NCBI RefSeq assembly: GCF_002506585.1
Contig: NZ_DAXW01000012.1
Location: 62,001 to 126,000 of the forward strand
Reading direction: 5' to 3'
Length of the DNA: 64,000 nucleotides
Origin: Methanoculleus sp. UBA430
Lineage (GTDB): Archaea > Halobacteriota > Methanomicrobia > Methanomicrobiales > Methanoculleaceae
The notes beneath the pieces are model-generated. The model was not told the origin of the DNA, made no database searches, and saw only the letters and a program-made list of their open reading frames with translations. Every line of letters begins with the position of its first letter. The stretch's first letter is position 1. The translations under genes were made by a program, and so were the position numbers. This document shows, one piece after another, positions 26,803 through 35,555 of the stretch.

Positions 26803-27057
26803 CTGTGTGTATAACTCACCGTTGAGAGGGTTTAACCTTTGGGGGCGAGGGAACGGAGCAGAAGGTCCCCGGTCAACGGGGGCATGGGCACTCCCCGGCA
26901 GGCTGACCTGCATCGCCGGGAGTACCCTGGAGCCGTCCGTCCGGGAGGCTCCGGAGGCCGGTGGTGTCGGGGCAGTGGAGTAGAACGGCCGGATCCGTCC
27001 TCACCGTCGCCGGGGCATTTCGCGGCATTGATATAGTTGCCAAACACGTCACTCAGC

Positions 27058-28140
27058 ATGGCAAAGACTCCCGTTCTTCCCCGGCCCCTCGGCACCGTAG
27101 TCTTACTGACGGCGGCGATATTCCTCATCATCGGCATCCAGGCGATCTCGTATATCGTCACCCTCATCGTTGTATCGATGATCCTCGCCATGATCGCCTA
27201 TCCCGCGGCGAAAGCGCTCCGCAAGAGGGGTCTGCCGGAGGGCGTTGCCGTCGGTGTGGTCGCCGTCATCGCCTCACTTCTCCTCCTGCTCATCTGCTAC
27301 ACCGTCCTCTTCTCGTTTGAGAGCCTGATCGCGGATCTTCCCCTCTACCAGCAGGAGTTGACCGCCAGGCTCTCGGAGGCTCTCGCCTTCCTGGACCGGT
27401 CCGGTATCGAGACGGGCTCGTTCTCTCCATCCGCCGTCAGCCTGGAGCGGTTTGCCGGGTTCCTCTCTTCGTCCGCCGTGAGTATTGCAGACCTTCTGCT
27501 CTATCTCTTCTTCATAGCAGTCACGACGATCTTCATGCTCCTCGAGGCCCCGCGGATGCCTGAGCGCCTGCGGAAGGTGACGGGAGACCGAACCGAGACC
27601 GTCGAGGCGTTCTCCCGCATGAGCAGGTTCCTGATCGACTTCGTCATCGTCAGGACCGAGGCAAACCTCGTCCACGGCTTCCTCTTCGGTGCGTTCCTCT
27701 GGGGTATGGGGGTGCATTCGGCTATCCTCTGGGGGGTGCTGACGTTTCTGCTCGCATACATCCCCTACATCGGCCTGATCGTCGCGGCACTCCCGGCGGT
27801 CTTCTTTGCCTGGCTCCAGTTCGGGCCCTGGGGCGCGATTGCGGTGATTGCAGCCGTCGCCATCCTGAACGCGCTGGTAGAAAACCCGATCTTTGCGCAC
27901 TTCGCATCGCGGCGCTTCGATATCCCCGCCCTCGTGGTCATCCTCTCGGTCATCTTCTGGGGATGGGCGCTCGGCGTCGCCGGGATGATCTTCGCCGTTC
28001 CGCTCACGCTTATCGTCCTGATGCTCCTCCAGGCGAGCGAGGACTGGGCCTGGGTGAACACGCTCCTGGGGGTCGACCACCTCTTTATGGGGGTGTCCCC
28101 GGGTGAAGGCAGCGGCGTCGGCGCGCCGGAGGCCCGGTAG
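27058..28140 (+). CDS. AI-2E/PerM-family membrane permease
   Basis: A 360-residue membrane protein of the AI-2 exporter/PerM family, with paired N-terminal helices, a periplasm-like segment and the C-terminal block AYIPYIGLIVAALPAVFFAW and FIWGWALG-like repeats. Members export small solutes or carry Na+/H+ exchange; the family name does not prove quorum signalling here. ATG at 27058 is preferred; a TATA-like gatatag about 28 bases upstream and no ribosome site suggest a leaderless mRNA. It is divergent from the antiporter gene. Confidence 0.82.
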   Translation: MAKTPVLPRPLGTVVLLTAAIFLIIGIQAISYIVTLIVVSMILAMIAYPAAKALRKRGLPEGVAVGVVAVIASLLLLLICYTVLFSFESLIADLPLYQQELTARLSEALAFLDRSGIETGSFSPSAVSLERFAGFLSSSAVSIADLLLYLFFIAVTTIFMLLEAPRMPERLRKVTGDRTETVEAFSRMSRFLIDFVIVRTEANLVHGFLFGAFLWGMGVHSAILWGVLTFLLAYIPYIGLIVAALPAVFFAWLQFGPWGAIAVIAAVAILNALVENPIFAHFASRRFDIPALVVILSVIFWGWALGVAGMIFAVPLTLIVLMLLQASEDWAWVNTLLGVDHLFMGVSPGEGSGVGAPEAR

Positions 28141-28201
28141 GAGCGGCATCCCCCCGGAAGGTTGATATCCCGGCGGGCATCTTCCCTATCAGGAAGTGAG
28201 T

Positions 28202-28465
28202 ATGCTCCACACACGCGAGATCATCAAGCAGATCTGGGATGCACAGGGCTACGGGAACCTTGCCGTCTGGGCGGATGGAACGACCGCCGTCATCGCCCCG
28301 GGCGAGAGCCCGAAGAGAGACGGGAAAGAGCCGCTTGCGATATTCAAGCCGATCCCGCTTGTGGCGGGTTTCTCGATGCTGGACTTTGCCACCCACGACC
28401 CCGACCTGCTCAGGCTGATCGAGACGACCATCCGGGAGGCCGGCGGCGAGATCGAGCGGGACTGA
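28202..28465 (+). CDS. Small conserved-looking soluble protein
   Basis: An 87-residue protein with no family I can name: TREIIKQIWDAQGYGNLAVW, then IAPGESPKRDGKEPLAIFKP and an acidic helical tail. AGGAAGTGAG precedes the ATG. Codon use matches neighbours, and the stop is followed by a short convergent gap to the cupin gene. It might be a small partner of the permease 61 bases upstream, but that is only position. Confidence 0.62.
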   Translation: MLHTREIIKQIWDAQGYGNLAVWADGTTAVIAPGESPKRDGKEPLAIFKPIPLVAGFSMLDFATHDPDLLRLIETTIREAGGEIERD

Positions 28466-28502
28466 TCATCGTCCCAAAAAAGAGATGGGGTGCCCGGGAG
28501 GG

Positions 28503-28904
28503 TTATTCGGTCGTCTTGCCGTCGAAGTGCTCTTCCTGGGCCATGGCCTCCTCACGGGTCTTCCGGACGACCTTGTCCTGGTGCTCCGGCGGGGAGTAGA
28601 TCGTGTAGAGTTTGAGGTTGGCGGTCTTTGACGTGTTGATCACGTTGTGCTTCGCGCTGCTCGGCACGACCACGGCGCTGCCGTCTTTCACCTTGTACTC
28701 GGTGTTGTCGATGACGACCTTCCCCTCGCCCTCCTCGAACCGGAAGAACTGGTCGACGTCGTCATGGACTTCCTCGCCGATCTCCTCGCCGGGCTTGAGC
28801 GACATCAGCACGAGCTGGCTGAACTTCCCCGTGTAGAGGACCCTGCGGAAGTCGTTGTTCTTTACGGTCTCGGTCTCGATATCTGCCATAAATCCTTTCT
28901 TCAT
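28503..28904 (-). CDS. Cupin-domain protein
   Basis: A 133-residue single-domain cupin. The two conserved boxes are present: GEEIGEEVHDDVDQFFRFEEG (metal ligands Glu/His) near 40 and VVVPSSAKHNVINTS near 80. The ending YSPPEHQDKVVRKTREEA is typical of small archaeal and bacterial cupins of unknown substrate. It has a GGGAGG site and no operon partner. It may bind a small molecule or metal. Confidence 0.85.
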   Translation of the reverse strand: MKKGFMADIETETVKNNDFRRVLYTGKFSQLVLMSLKPGEEIGEEVHDDVDQFFRFEEGEGKVVIDNTEYKVKDGSAVVVPSSAKHNVINTSKTANLKLYTIYSPPEHQDKVVRKTREEAMAQEEHFDGKTTE

Positions 28905-29082
28905 TGGTGTGACCTCCCTTTTGGGATAGTGCTTATACGTTGCAATGTGTTGCGCCGGGACTATTTATCATTTAGGTTGCGGCAGGCGCTGCCCGGCCCA
29001 GGAAGGCGGGAGCGTTCCTCTCCGCCGGATCCCCCTGATCCCGGAACCGAAGGTGCCGGTCCCCACCGGGGTGTTATCAACC

Positions 29083-29397
29083 TCACTCCCCGCCCTTCTT
29101 CACCTCTCCGATCATCTCCTCGACCTCGGCATAGCCGTGCCGGTAGAATCCCTCCTCGTCAGGGTCGATCTCCCGCAGGAGACGCAGGAACTCTCCTGCA
29201 TGCTCCTTTTCTTCGTTTGCGATATCGCGCATCACCTTCCGGACCAGCGGGTCGTCGGTCGACTCGGCGATCTGGTCGTAGAGCTGGATCGCCTCGTACT
29301 CGGCGGCGATCGAGAACCGGATCGCCCGGATAAGTTCTCCCCGGTCCAGTCTGCGTTCCATGTGGTTCCCGGCAAAGGGATGGCTGAATTCGGGCAT
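29083..29397 (-). CDS. Short ferritin-like protein (encapsulated-ferritin type)
   Basis: A 104-residue protein with only one helical hairpin: IRAIRFSIAAEYEAIQLYDQ (Glu ligand near 38) and a second helix containing NEEKEHAGEFLRLLREIDP. A full ferritin has four such helices. Half-length proteins of this kind, such as EncFtn, dimerise to build the di-iron site and act inside encapsulin shells. No encapsulin gene is in the window. ATG at 29397 has GAGGAG upstream; an earlier TTG in frame is unlikely. Iron oxidation is inferred from the EExxH-like ligand pattern. Confidence 0.77.
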   Translation of the reverse strand: MPEFSHPFAGNHMERRLDRGELIRAIRFSIAAEYEAIQLYDQIAESTDDPLVRKVMRDIANEEKEHAGEFLRLLREIDPDEEGFYRHGYAEVEEMIGEVKKGGE

Positions 29398-29575
29398 ATC
29401 ATCGGTCTCCTCTTCGATATGGAGGCCCAACCAGGCGGACCCCGTTTTGGGCCGTGCGGTGCCATGGCATATATAGGTTGGGTCCCGCCCGTTCGGGGCG
29501 GTGCTCCGCGCCCGGACGGTTGCATCACGAAGAAATATATCCGCACGGTATCGAACTATATCAAGGACGCAGAGT

Positions 29576-31102
29576 ATGCAGAGAGCGCTGGTGGATAAAT
29601 TGAAAGAATCGGCACAGTCCGTTCTGCCGATTGCGGTTATTATTCTTCTGCTTCACTTCACTCTAGCGCCCCTGCCGTTCGGCACGCTGGTGCTTTTTCT
29701 CCCGGCGGTCGTCCTGCTCATCCTGGGCATGAGCGCCTTCACCCTCGGCGCCGACATGGCCGTGATGCCGATGGGCGAACTGATAGGCGCGAAACTGACC
29801 GAGTCGCGAAACCTCTGGCTGATGATCCTGATCAGTTTCCTGCTGGGCCTGGCGTTGACGCTGGCGGAGCCCGACCTGCAGGTGCTGACCCGGCAGGTCC
29901 CCGCCGTGCCGGACTTTGTCCTCGCAACCACGGTCGCCTTCGGCGTGGGCATCTTCCTCGTGATCGCCATGTTGCGGATCCTCTTCCAGGTCAGGATCTC
30001 CCACCTCTTCATCCTCACCTACGCCCTGATCTTCATCGTCGCCGCGTTCACCGCACCGGAGTACATGGGCGTGGGGTTCGATGCGGGCGGCGTCACCACG
30101 GGCCCCATCACCGTGCCGTTCATCCTCGCACTGGGTGCCGGCGTCTCGGCGGTCCGTGCAGGGAAGAGTACCGAGGAGGACAGTTTCGGGTTGTGCGCCC
30201 TCTGTTCGATAGGGCCGATCCTGGCAGTTCTGATCATGGGGATATTCTACGACCCCACCGGTACCGGCTACGCCTTTGAGACCCCCGCCACGGCAGACAG
30301 CATCGGGGAACTGGTGGCGCTGTATGCCGGGGGGCTGGTCGGGTTCTTCAAAGAGGTCTGCCTCATCCTCTTGCCCATTGTCGTTTTCTTCGGGGCGTTT
30401 CAGATGTTGCGCTTGAGGCTGCCGAGAAGCCAGTTGATCCGGATCGGCGTGGGGCTCGTCTACATCCTCCTCGGGCTCACGATCTTCCTGACCGGGGTGT
30501 ACATCGGGTTCATGCCCGCCGGGACCTACCTCGGGCGTGCCATCGCGTCGCTGCCGTACAACTGGATCCTGATCCCATTAGGCCTCGTCATCGGTTCCTT
30601 CATTGTCGCCGCGGAGCCTGCCGTGCATATCCTCAACAAGCAGATCGAGGATCTCACGAACGGCGCCATCTCGCGACGGGTCATGATGCTGGCCCTCTCG
30701 ATCGGCGTCGGGATTGCCCTTGTCCTTGCCATGATCCGAATTCTTACGAGTATTGAGATCTGGTACTTCCTCGTGCCGGGCTACGCCGTCGCCCTCCTGC
30801 TGACGTTCTGCGTGCCCCAGATCTTCACCGCGATCGCGTTCGACTCCGGTGGTGTGGCCGCGGGCACCATGGCGGCGGCATTCCTGCTCCCGTTCGCCCT
30901 CGGCGCCACCGATGCCGTAGGCGGTCCCTTGCTGCTGGATGCGTTCGGGATTGTTGGTATGGTGGCCATGATGCCGCTGATAACGGTGCAGGTCATAGGA
31001 TTGGTCTATCAGATCAAGTTGCGGAGGGCAAAGGCCGCGGAGAAGGAGCGGGCCGGAAGAGAAACCTTTGAGAAGGAGAATATCGAGAATATTGAGTTGT
31101 AA
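29576..31102 (+). CDS. DUF1538 membrane protein (tandem repeat)
   Basis: A 508-residue integral membrane protein with about 12 hydrophobic segments. It is internally duplicated: both halves contain FDxGGVxxG (FDAGGVTTGPITVPF and FDSGGVAAGTMAAAF) and a glycine-rich block before it. This is the pattern of DUF1538, a family of probable transporters or channels with unknown substrate. The ATG is preceded by AAGGAC. The next gene, 13 bases on, encodes two fused P-II-like domains, so the pair is likely a permease and its regulator. Confidence 0.82.
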   Translation: MQRALVDKLKESAQSVLPIAVIILLLHFTLAPLPFGTLVLFLPAVVLLILGMSAFTLGADMAVMPMGELIGAKLTESRNLWLMILISFLLGLALTLAEPDLQVLTRQVPAVPDFVLATTVAFGVGIFLVIAMLRILFQVRISHLFILTYALIFIVAAFTAPEYMGVGFDAGGVTTGPITVPFILALGAGVSAVRAGKSTEEDSFGLCALCSIGPILAVLIMGIFYDPTGTGYAFETPATADSIGELVALYAGGLVGFFKEVCLILLPIVVFFGAFQMLRLRLPRSQLIRIGVGLVYILLGLTIFLTGVYIGFMPAGTYLGRAIASLPYNWILIPLGLVIGSFIVAAEPAVHILNKQIEDLTNGAISRRVMMLALSIGVGIALVLAMIRILTSIEIWYFLVPGYAVALLLTFCVPQIFTAIAFDSGGVAAGTMAAAFLLPFALGATDAVGGPLLLDAFGIVGMVAMMPLITVQVIGLVYQIKLRRAKAAEKERAGRETFEKENIENIEL

Positions 31103-31115
31103 CGAGGAATGAAAA

Positions 31116-31838
31116 ATGCTGCACGAGACATCCCCCGGCGCACCGCTCGTCTTGATGGTCACGATATTCGACCGCGGGCAGGATGAACGGGTCATGGACC
31201 TGTTTACCCATGAGGGTGTGACGTTCAACCTGCTGGCCCTCGGGAGGGGCACGGCAAACTCGCAGATCTTGAGTTACCTGGGGCTCGGGGAGACGGAGAA
31301 GATGCTTCTCTTCAGCACGATGTCGTCGGAAGCATCAGACGTCCTGCTCAGGCAGGTCGGTGAAGTGGTGGGCCCGGATAAACCCAATCGCGGCATCGCC
31401 TTTACGCTGCCCATCCGGAGTGTCTGCGGAGGTCCGGCAGCGAAATGCCTGCTCGGCATATCGGAAACAGAGAGGGGAGAGCAAGTTATGGAAGAGAGAG
31501 GAGAGCACGATCTGATCGTGGTTATTGCAAACCGGGGGTTTGCCGATGTCGTGATGGAGACGGCCAAGGGCGCAGGGGCTACGGGAGGGACCGTCGTCCA
31601 CGCGCGGGGTACCGGCTCAAAGGAGATGGAGAAGTTCTTCGGCGTGGCCATCCTGCCCGAGAAAGACCTGATCCTGATCGTCACGAAGAGTGAATCGAGA
31701 TGCCGCATCATGGAGGCGATCGTCGCCGAAGCGGGGCCCCGGACCGATGCCCGGGCCGTTACGTTCTCTCTCCCGGTGAACGGCGTTGCCGGATTATCCG
31801 CGGGCCCGGGAGTGCCGGAAGGTTCAGAGCAGGTGTGA
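31116..31838 (+). CDS. Tandem P-II-like signalling protein
   Basis: A 240-residue protein with two P-II/GlnB-like domains in one chain. Domain 1 (residues ~10-105) contains LALGRGTANSQILSYLGLGE and ends FTLPIRSVCGG; domain 2 (~125-230) contains HARGTGSKEMEKFFG and ends FSLPVNGVAGL. P-II proteins are normally trimers of one domain that bind ATP/ADP and 2-oxoglutarate. A tandem form next to a membrane protein suggests nucleotide-controlled gating of the DUF1538 transporter. It lacks the usual uridylylated tyrosine loop as far as I can see. Confidence 0.82.
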   Translation: MLHETSPGAPLVLMVTIFDRGQDERVMDLFTHEGVTFNLLALGRGTANSQILSYLGLGETEKMLLFSTMSSEASDVLLRQVGEVVGPDKPNRGIAFTLPIRSVCGGPAAKCLLGISETERGEQVMEERGEHDLIVVIANRGFADVVMETAKGAGATGGTVVHARGTGSKEMEKFFGVAILPEKDLILIVTKSESRCRIMEAIVAEAGPRTDARAVTFSLPVNGVAGLSAGPGVPEGSEQV

Positions 31839-31907
31839 AGAGGGGGCGGGCGGCGATGCTGTCTCGTGCATTCCCTCGCGATTGCAGGTTACGGGCGGGC
31901 ACGGGGT

Positions 31908-32345
31908 CTAGCAGGCCCGCTGGAGGATTGCTTCGACCGTGATCGTATAGGTGATTGTCTCTCCCGCAAGCGGGTGGTTGGCGTCGACGGTGATGCTCTT
32001 CTCGTCCAGGTCGACGACGGTCACCAGGCAGGGCTTTCCCATCACCTCGACCCGGACGAGGTCTCCAGGGGCCGGTTCGTGATCGAGCTTCAGTTTCTTG
32101 CGTTTTATCGTGACGACGAGTTTCCTGCGAAACTTCCCGTAAGCCTTCTCCGGGGGCAGCACCACGGTCACCGTCTCGCCCGGCTCTCTTCCGATCAGCG
32201 CCTCTTCAAAGAGGGGATTGATCTGGTTCGCCCCGAGGGTGACCCGCACCGGCTCGCCCGACCGGGTGTCTTCAAAGATCTCGCCGTCGGGGCGGGTGCT
32301 GGTGAAGTGCAGGAGCAGGGTGTCGCCGTCGGTTACGGGTGGCAT
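31908..32345 (-). CDS. FKBP-type peptidyl-prolyl isomerase (SlyD-like)
   Basis: A 145-residue SlyD-like FKBP. The FKBP core (DGDTLLLHFTSTRPDGEIFEDT) is followed by an inserted flap domain and ends with NHPLAGETITYTITV, the family signature. It catalyses proline isomerisation and acts as a folding chaperone. It lacks the histidine-rich metal tail of bacterial SlyD. It stands alone between the P-II gene and the HepT/MntA pair. Confidence 0.88.
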   Translation of the reverse strand: MPPVTDGDTLLLHFTSTRPDGEIFEDTRSGEPVRVTLGANQINPLFEEALIGREPGETVTVVLPPEKAYGKFRRKLVVTIKRKKLKLDHEPAPGDLVRVEVMGKPCLVTVVDLDEKSITVDANHPLAGETITYTITVEAILQRAC

Positions 32346-32452
32346 GGGTGCTTGATCGGTTTGTCGGGCAGGGGTTTTAATTCATTGGGGTGCAGCGGAT
32401 CCCGGAGCATGCCACTGAATGAGCGCTGTTAAAATTCCCCATTGTGGATGAT

Positions 32453-32797
32453 TTATTCCAGGTCGGCGAGAATATCTCCAATTTGCCGGTGCAGAATAGG
32501 TATTTCTACCGTTGCCAGAGTCCAGACATATTTCAGATTCATGCCAGGATAATCATGAATCAGCCTGTCGCGAAGGCCTGAAATCTTTCTCCATGGAATA
32601 TCCGGGTATTCATCCCGGAAGTCATCCGGAACATGTTTCGCAGTTTCCCCGATAATCTCGAAGAATCTGATGATACCCGCGTTGTACAGCGAATCTTTGA
32701 GAAATTCCTCATAACTCATTCGCTCGGTTGCCTTCATGATATTTTCAGATTGCTCATAAATATCCGCAAGATAATATCGCAACCGCAACTCCGTCAT
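32453..32797 (-). CDS. hepT: HepT-like toxin (DUF86)
   Basis: A 114-residue helical protein of the HepT family. The active-site-like motif R-x4-H-x-Y is seen in RDRLIHDYPG near residue 80. In known pairs HepT is an RNase-type toxin, and MntA silences it by attaching AMP to the tyrosine of that motif. Its start overlaps the MntA stop by ATGA. The call rests on motif plus pairing. Confidence 0.85.
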   Translation of the reverse strand: MTELRLRYYLADIYEQSENIMKATERMSYEEFLKDSLYNAGIIRFFEIIGETAKHVPDDFRDEYPDIPWRKISGLRDRLIHDYPGMNLKYVWTLATVEIPILHRQIGDILADLE

Positions 32798-33123
32798 ACC
32801 GTACCTCTCTCAGGCGTACAGAAGATGGCTTCCCTCATCACGCATACGCGGAATCTCTCGCCCATCCACTCAACAGAGACCAGATCCACTTTTCTCTGGA
32901 GCAAATCCTCAAGAAAATCCCCTAAGTCCAGTAGATTCTCGTATGTGTCCATCTCCGGGCGGAACGAGTATACGACATCCACATCCGATTCCGGTGTATC
33001 CTCCTCACGCGATACCGAGCCGAAGATACCGATTGTTTCGATGCCGTACCTCTCCCGGAGGGTCGGGAGCTCACGCTCAAGAAGGGCCAGAACCCTTGGC
33101 TTGATGGATTGGTATCCCTCCAC
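32794..33123 (-). CDS. mntA: MntA-like nucleotidyltransferase antitoxin
   Basis: A 109-residue minimal nucleotidyltransferase. The catalytic pattern GSx10DxD is intact (GSVSREEDTPESDVDVV near residue 37). It lies directly before hepT, and in studied systems it AMPylates and blocks HepT. The start is GTG with GGAGG upstream. The pair may stabilise this chromosomal segment or act in phage defence. Confidence 0.85.
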   Translation of the reverse strand: MEGYQSIKPRVLALLERELPTLRERYGIETIGIFGSVSREEDTPESDVDVVYSFRPEMDTYENLLDLGDFLEDLLQRKVDLVSVEWMGERFRVCVMREAIFCTPERGTV

Positions 33124-33260
33124 TATCGATCGCCTCCGGGATTCGCCGATGATAACTCTTCGCCATCACGAGATATGAGGTTTTGCCAGTAGAGTGGGGT
33201 TCCTCTCCGCGACAGATGGGATAAAACCGGGATCTAATTTCGAAAAAGAAATGATATCCA

Positions 33261-33333
<73 letters not shown>

Positions 33334-33412
33334 GTGAAGCACCAATTATGTTGGAGGTTTACCCTATAAAAGGTTACGGCCGGGACCGGGGTGAGAACCG
33401 GGCGGGATCTCG

Positions 33413-34144
33413 CTACTCCCCCTCAGCCGCGGCATCGATCGCCGCGAGCGCCGTTATGCTGGCGGTCACCCCGTCGAGGGTCTCCACCTCGATGATCGGC
33501 GTCACCCTGCTCCGGCGCACGGCATCCATCACGGTCGAAAAGTCGATCGTCCCGGCCCCGACCGGCGAATGCGTGTCCTCGGTGCCGTCGTTATCGTGTA
33601 GATGGAAGTGTGCCGTCGGGTGAGCGAGGAAACAGTCCAGGCACCCGTTCAGGTTCGCGTGGCCGACATCGAGCGCAAACCCGATCCCGTCGATGAGCGG
33701 CAGGTCGTCGCAGGAGCGCAGGAAGAAGTACTCCCAGTTCCCCATGTTCTCGACGAAGAACGTGACCGAGAGGTCGTCGGCCGCCGCCGTCAGTTCCTCA
33801 AGCGACTGCCGGAACCGCTCCGTGGCCCGCGCCTGCTCCTCGATCCACGCATAGTAGCCCGGGTGGATGACCACGTCCGCCCCGACCTCCGCGGCGATGG
33901 CGAACGTCTGCGTCAGGACCTCGACGCTCGCCCGCCGGATGGGCTCAAGGACACTTGCGATGTTGACCCCCCGGGACGGCGCGTGGATGAAGTAGCGAAA
34001 CGTGTGGCTCTCGAGCGGTTCTGCGCTCGCGAGGTAGTGCAGCCCTTCATCCATCACCTCCACGCAATCGGTCATGGGGGCGAGAGTATCGAGTGCGCGA
34101 GAGAGCGGCTCGCGGTGAAGGCAGTAAGTGGAGATGCCAAACAT
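33413..34144 (-). CDS. Sugar phosphate isomerase/epimerase-like TIM barrel
   Basis: A 243-residue member of the xylose isomerase-like TIM-barrel family. It starts MFGISTYCLHREPL and shows metal ligands in FVENMGNWEYFF (Glu near 135), ALDVGHANL (Asp/His near 165) and FHLHDNDG (His/Asp near 190). Relatives include endonuclease IV and inosose isomerases. The substrate is unknown. ATG at 34144 is preferred; a TATA-like atttatcg lies ~26 bases upstream, suggesting leaderless translation. Confidence 0.8.
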   Translation of the reverse strand: MFGISTYCLHREPLSRALDTLAPMTDCVEVMDEGLHYLASAEPLESHTFRYFIHAPSRGVNIASVLEPIRRASVEVLTQTFAIAAEVGADVVIHPGYYAWIEEQARATERFRQSLEELTAAADDLSVTFFVENMGNWEYFFLRSCDDLPLIDGIGFALDVGHANLNGCLDCFLAHPTAHFHLHDNDGTEDTHSPVGAGTIDFSTVMDAVRRSRVTPIIEVETLDGVTASITALAAIDAAAEGE

Positions 34145-34324
34145 ACAGAGTGTTCCAGCCGGGACGATAAATAGATTCGGCATAGGCACATCGCCCGGAT
34201 ACCCGCGACCGGTCCTGCCATCCCCGCCATCCGGCTGCTCATGACCCGCCCCACGGGCATCTCTCCGGCGGTAAAAAGGGCCAATCCGTATGGTTTATGC
34301 TGCCTCCGTCCCAAATGAATAGGT

Positions 34325-35506
34325 ATGGTCGATGGCTTCGTCCCGGAGGTTGTCATCTCAAACCACCTCGATAAATCAAAGACCGAGGTCTTCTCCTTCA
34401 TCGAGTCCAATGCCAAAGCCATCGACGAGAACTTCCCCTCCTTCTTCGGAAAAGTCGTCACGATCCTCGACCGTGCAGGCGTCCCCATCCCCGATGCGGC
34501 GCACGACGAATTCATTGATGCAATCGTATACCGGGTCTTTACCGTCAGCAAGCGGGCAGACGACTTGAAGTTCGTCAGCCGTGTCTGCGATATCGCCTGC
34601 GGCATGAAGCGGAAGAAGGAGCGGAAGGCCGGCGTCTATCTTGCGGCCGCCGTCAAGTTGATGAAGATCGGGATGCCGCTTGCGGCGGCGGCCTACCTCC
34701 AGCCGTACCGCAAGCACGACGCTACGGTGGGGTGCTGGCATGCCTACTGCCATTATCTCCTGTATAAGGAAGGCTCGGCCGAGCCCGGCTACTCGGCCGC
34801 GGAACGGTGGAACTACTTAAAGACCGCACGCCAGCACATGGAGGAACTCGGGCAGTTGCGGCCGGGCCTCCAGCGGCTGGTCAGGGGGGAACCCGAACAG
34901 GACCCGTGGCTTGCCGAGCCGTTCTGGGTGATGATCTTTCTTGCGACCGAGTGGGTGCCGGATAACCGCTGGTTCCTGGAGATCGGTCTTTCACGGGCAA
35001 AACAGGAGAACAACGACGTGGCGCTGGTGAAGATGCTGCAGATCGGTCTCGTTCGGTTTCCCGGTGATATGTTCTTCTACCGGGAGACCTACCACCTCAA
35101 GTTCGAGCAGGGCGACCTCAACGATGCCCTGGGTCTCATCCGCGATATGCTGCAACGGTTCCCCGACGACCTCGAGCCGGTCTACTACGCCCTCCGAACC
35201 GCCCTCTACCTCCCCCGCGAGGGAGAGTTCAACGAGTTCCGGAGACATGCCGAGTCGATGAAGATGCCGGGCCACATCCTCTGCCTCATCGATTATGCAT
35301 ACGCCTTCTTCCGGGGGCGACGGGGGCAGGCGTCCCTCTGCCTGGATGAGTTCCGCAGGAGATACCCCTCGCTGAATTACTACGTCGACCTGCTCCAGTT
35401 CATCACCGCCGACGATGCCCCGACCCGCCCGGACGGCCTCAACCGGGCGGTCTTCATCTCGGTCGACCATTTCTGCACGAGGATGCTCAAGATAGGGGAG
35501 ACGTGA
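34325..35506 (+). CDS. Helical-repeat (TPR-like) protein of unknown function
   Basis: A 393-residue, mostly alpha-helical protein. Hydrophobic helix pairs such as VCDIACGMKRKKERKAGVYL, LRDMLQRFPDDLEPVYYALR and YFRGRRGQASLCL-type segments suggest TPR-like repeats in the second half. No catalytic motif or membrane segment is seen. It lies 49 bases upstream of the radical SAM gene in the same direction and may be co-transcribed with it. Confidence 0.62.
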   Translation: MVDGFVPEVVISNHLDKSKTEVFSFIESNAKAIDENFPSFFGKVVTILDRAGVPIPDAAHDEFIDAIVYRVFTVSKRADDLKFVSRVCDIACGMKRKKERKAGVYLAAAVKLMKIGMPLAAAAYLQPYRKHDATVGCWHAYCHYLLYKEGSAEPGYSAAERWNYLKTARQHMEELGQLRPGLQRLVRGEPEQDPWLAEPFWVMIFLATEWVPDNRWFLEIGLSRAKQENNDVALVKMLQIGLVRFPGDMFFYRETYHLKFEQGDLNDALGLIRDMLQRFPDDLEPVYYALRTALYLPREGEFNEFRRHAESMKMPGHILCLIDYAYAFFRGRRGQASLCLDEFRRRYPSLNYYVDLLQFITADDAPTRPDGLNRAVFISVDHFCTRMLKIGET

Positions 35507-35555
35507 GGAGAACCCTGATGCTCCCGCATGCCAGACACTACTCCGGATAACCCTC

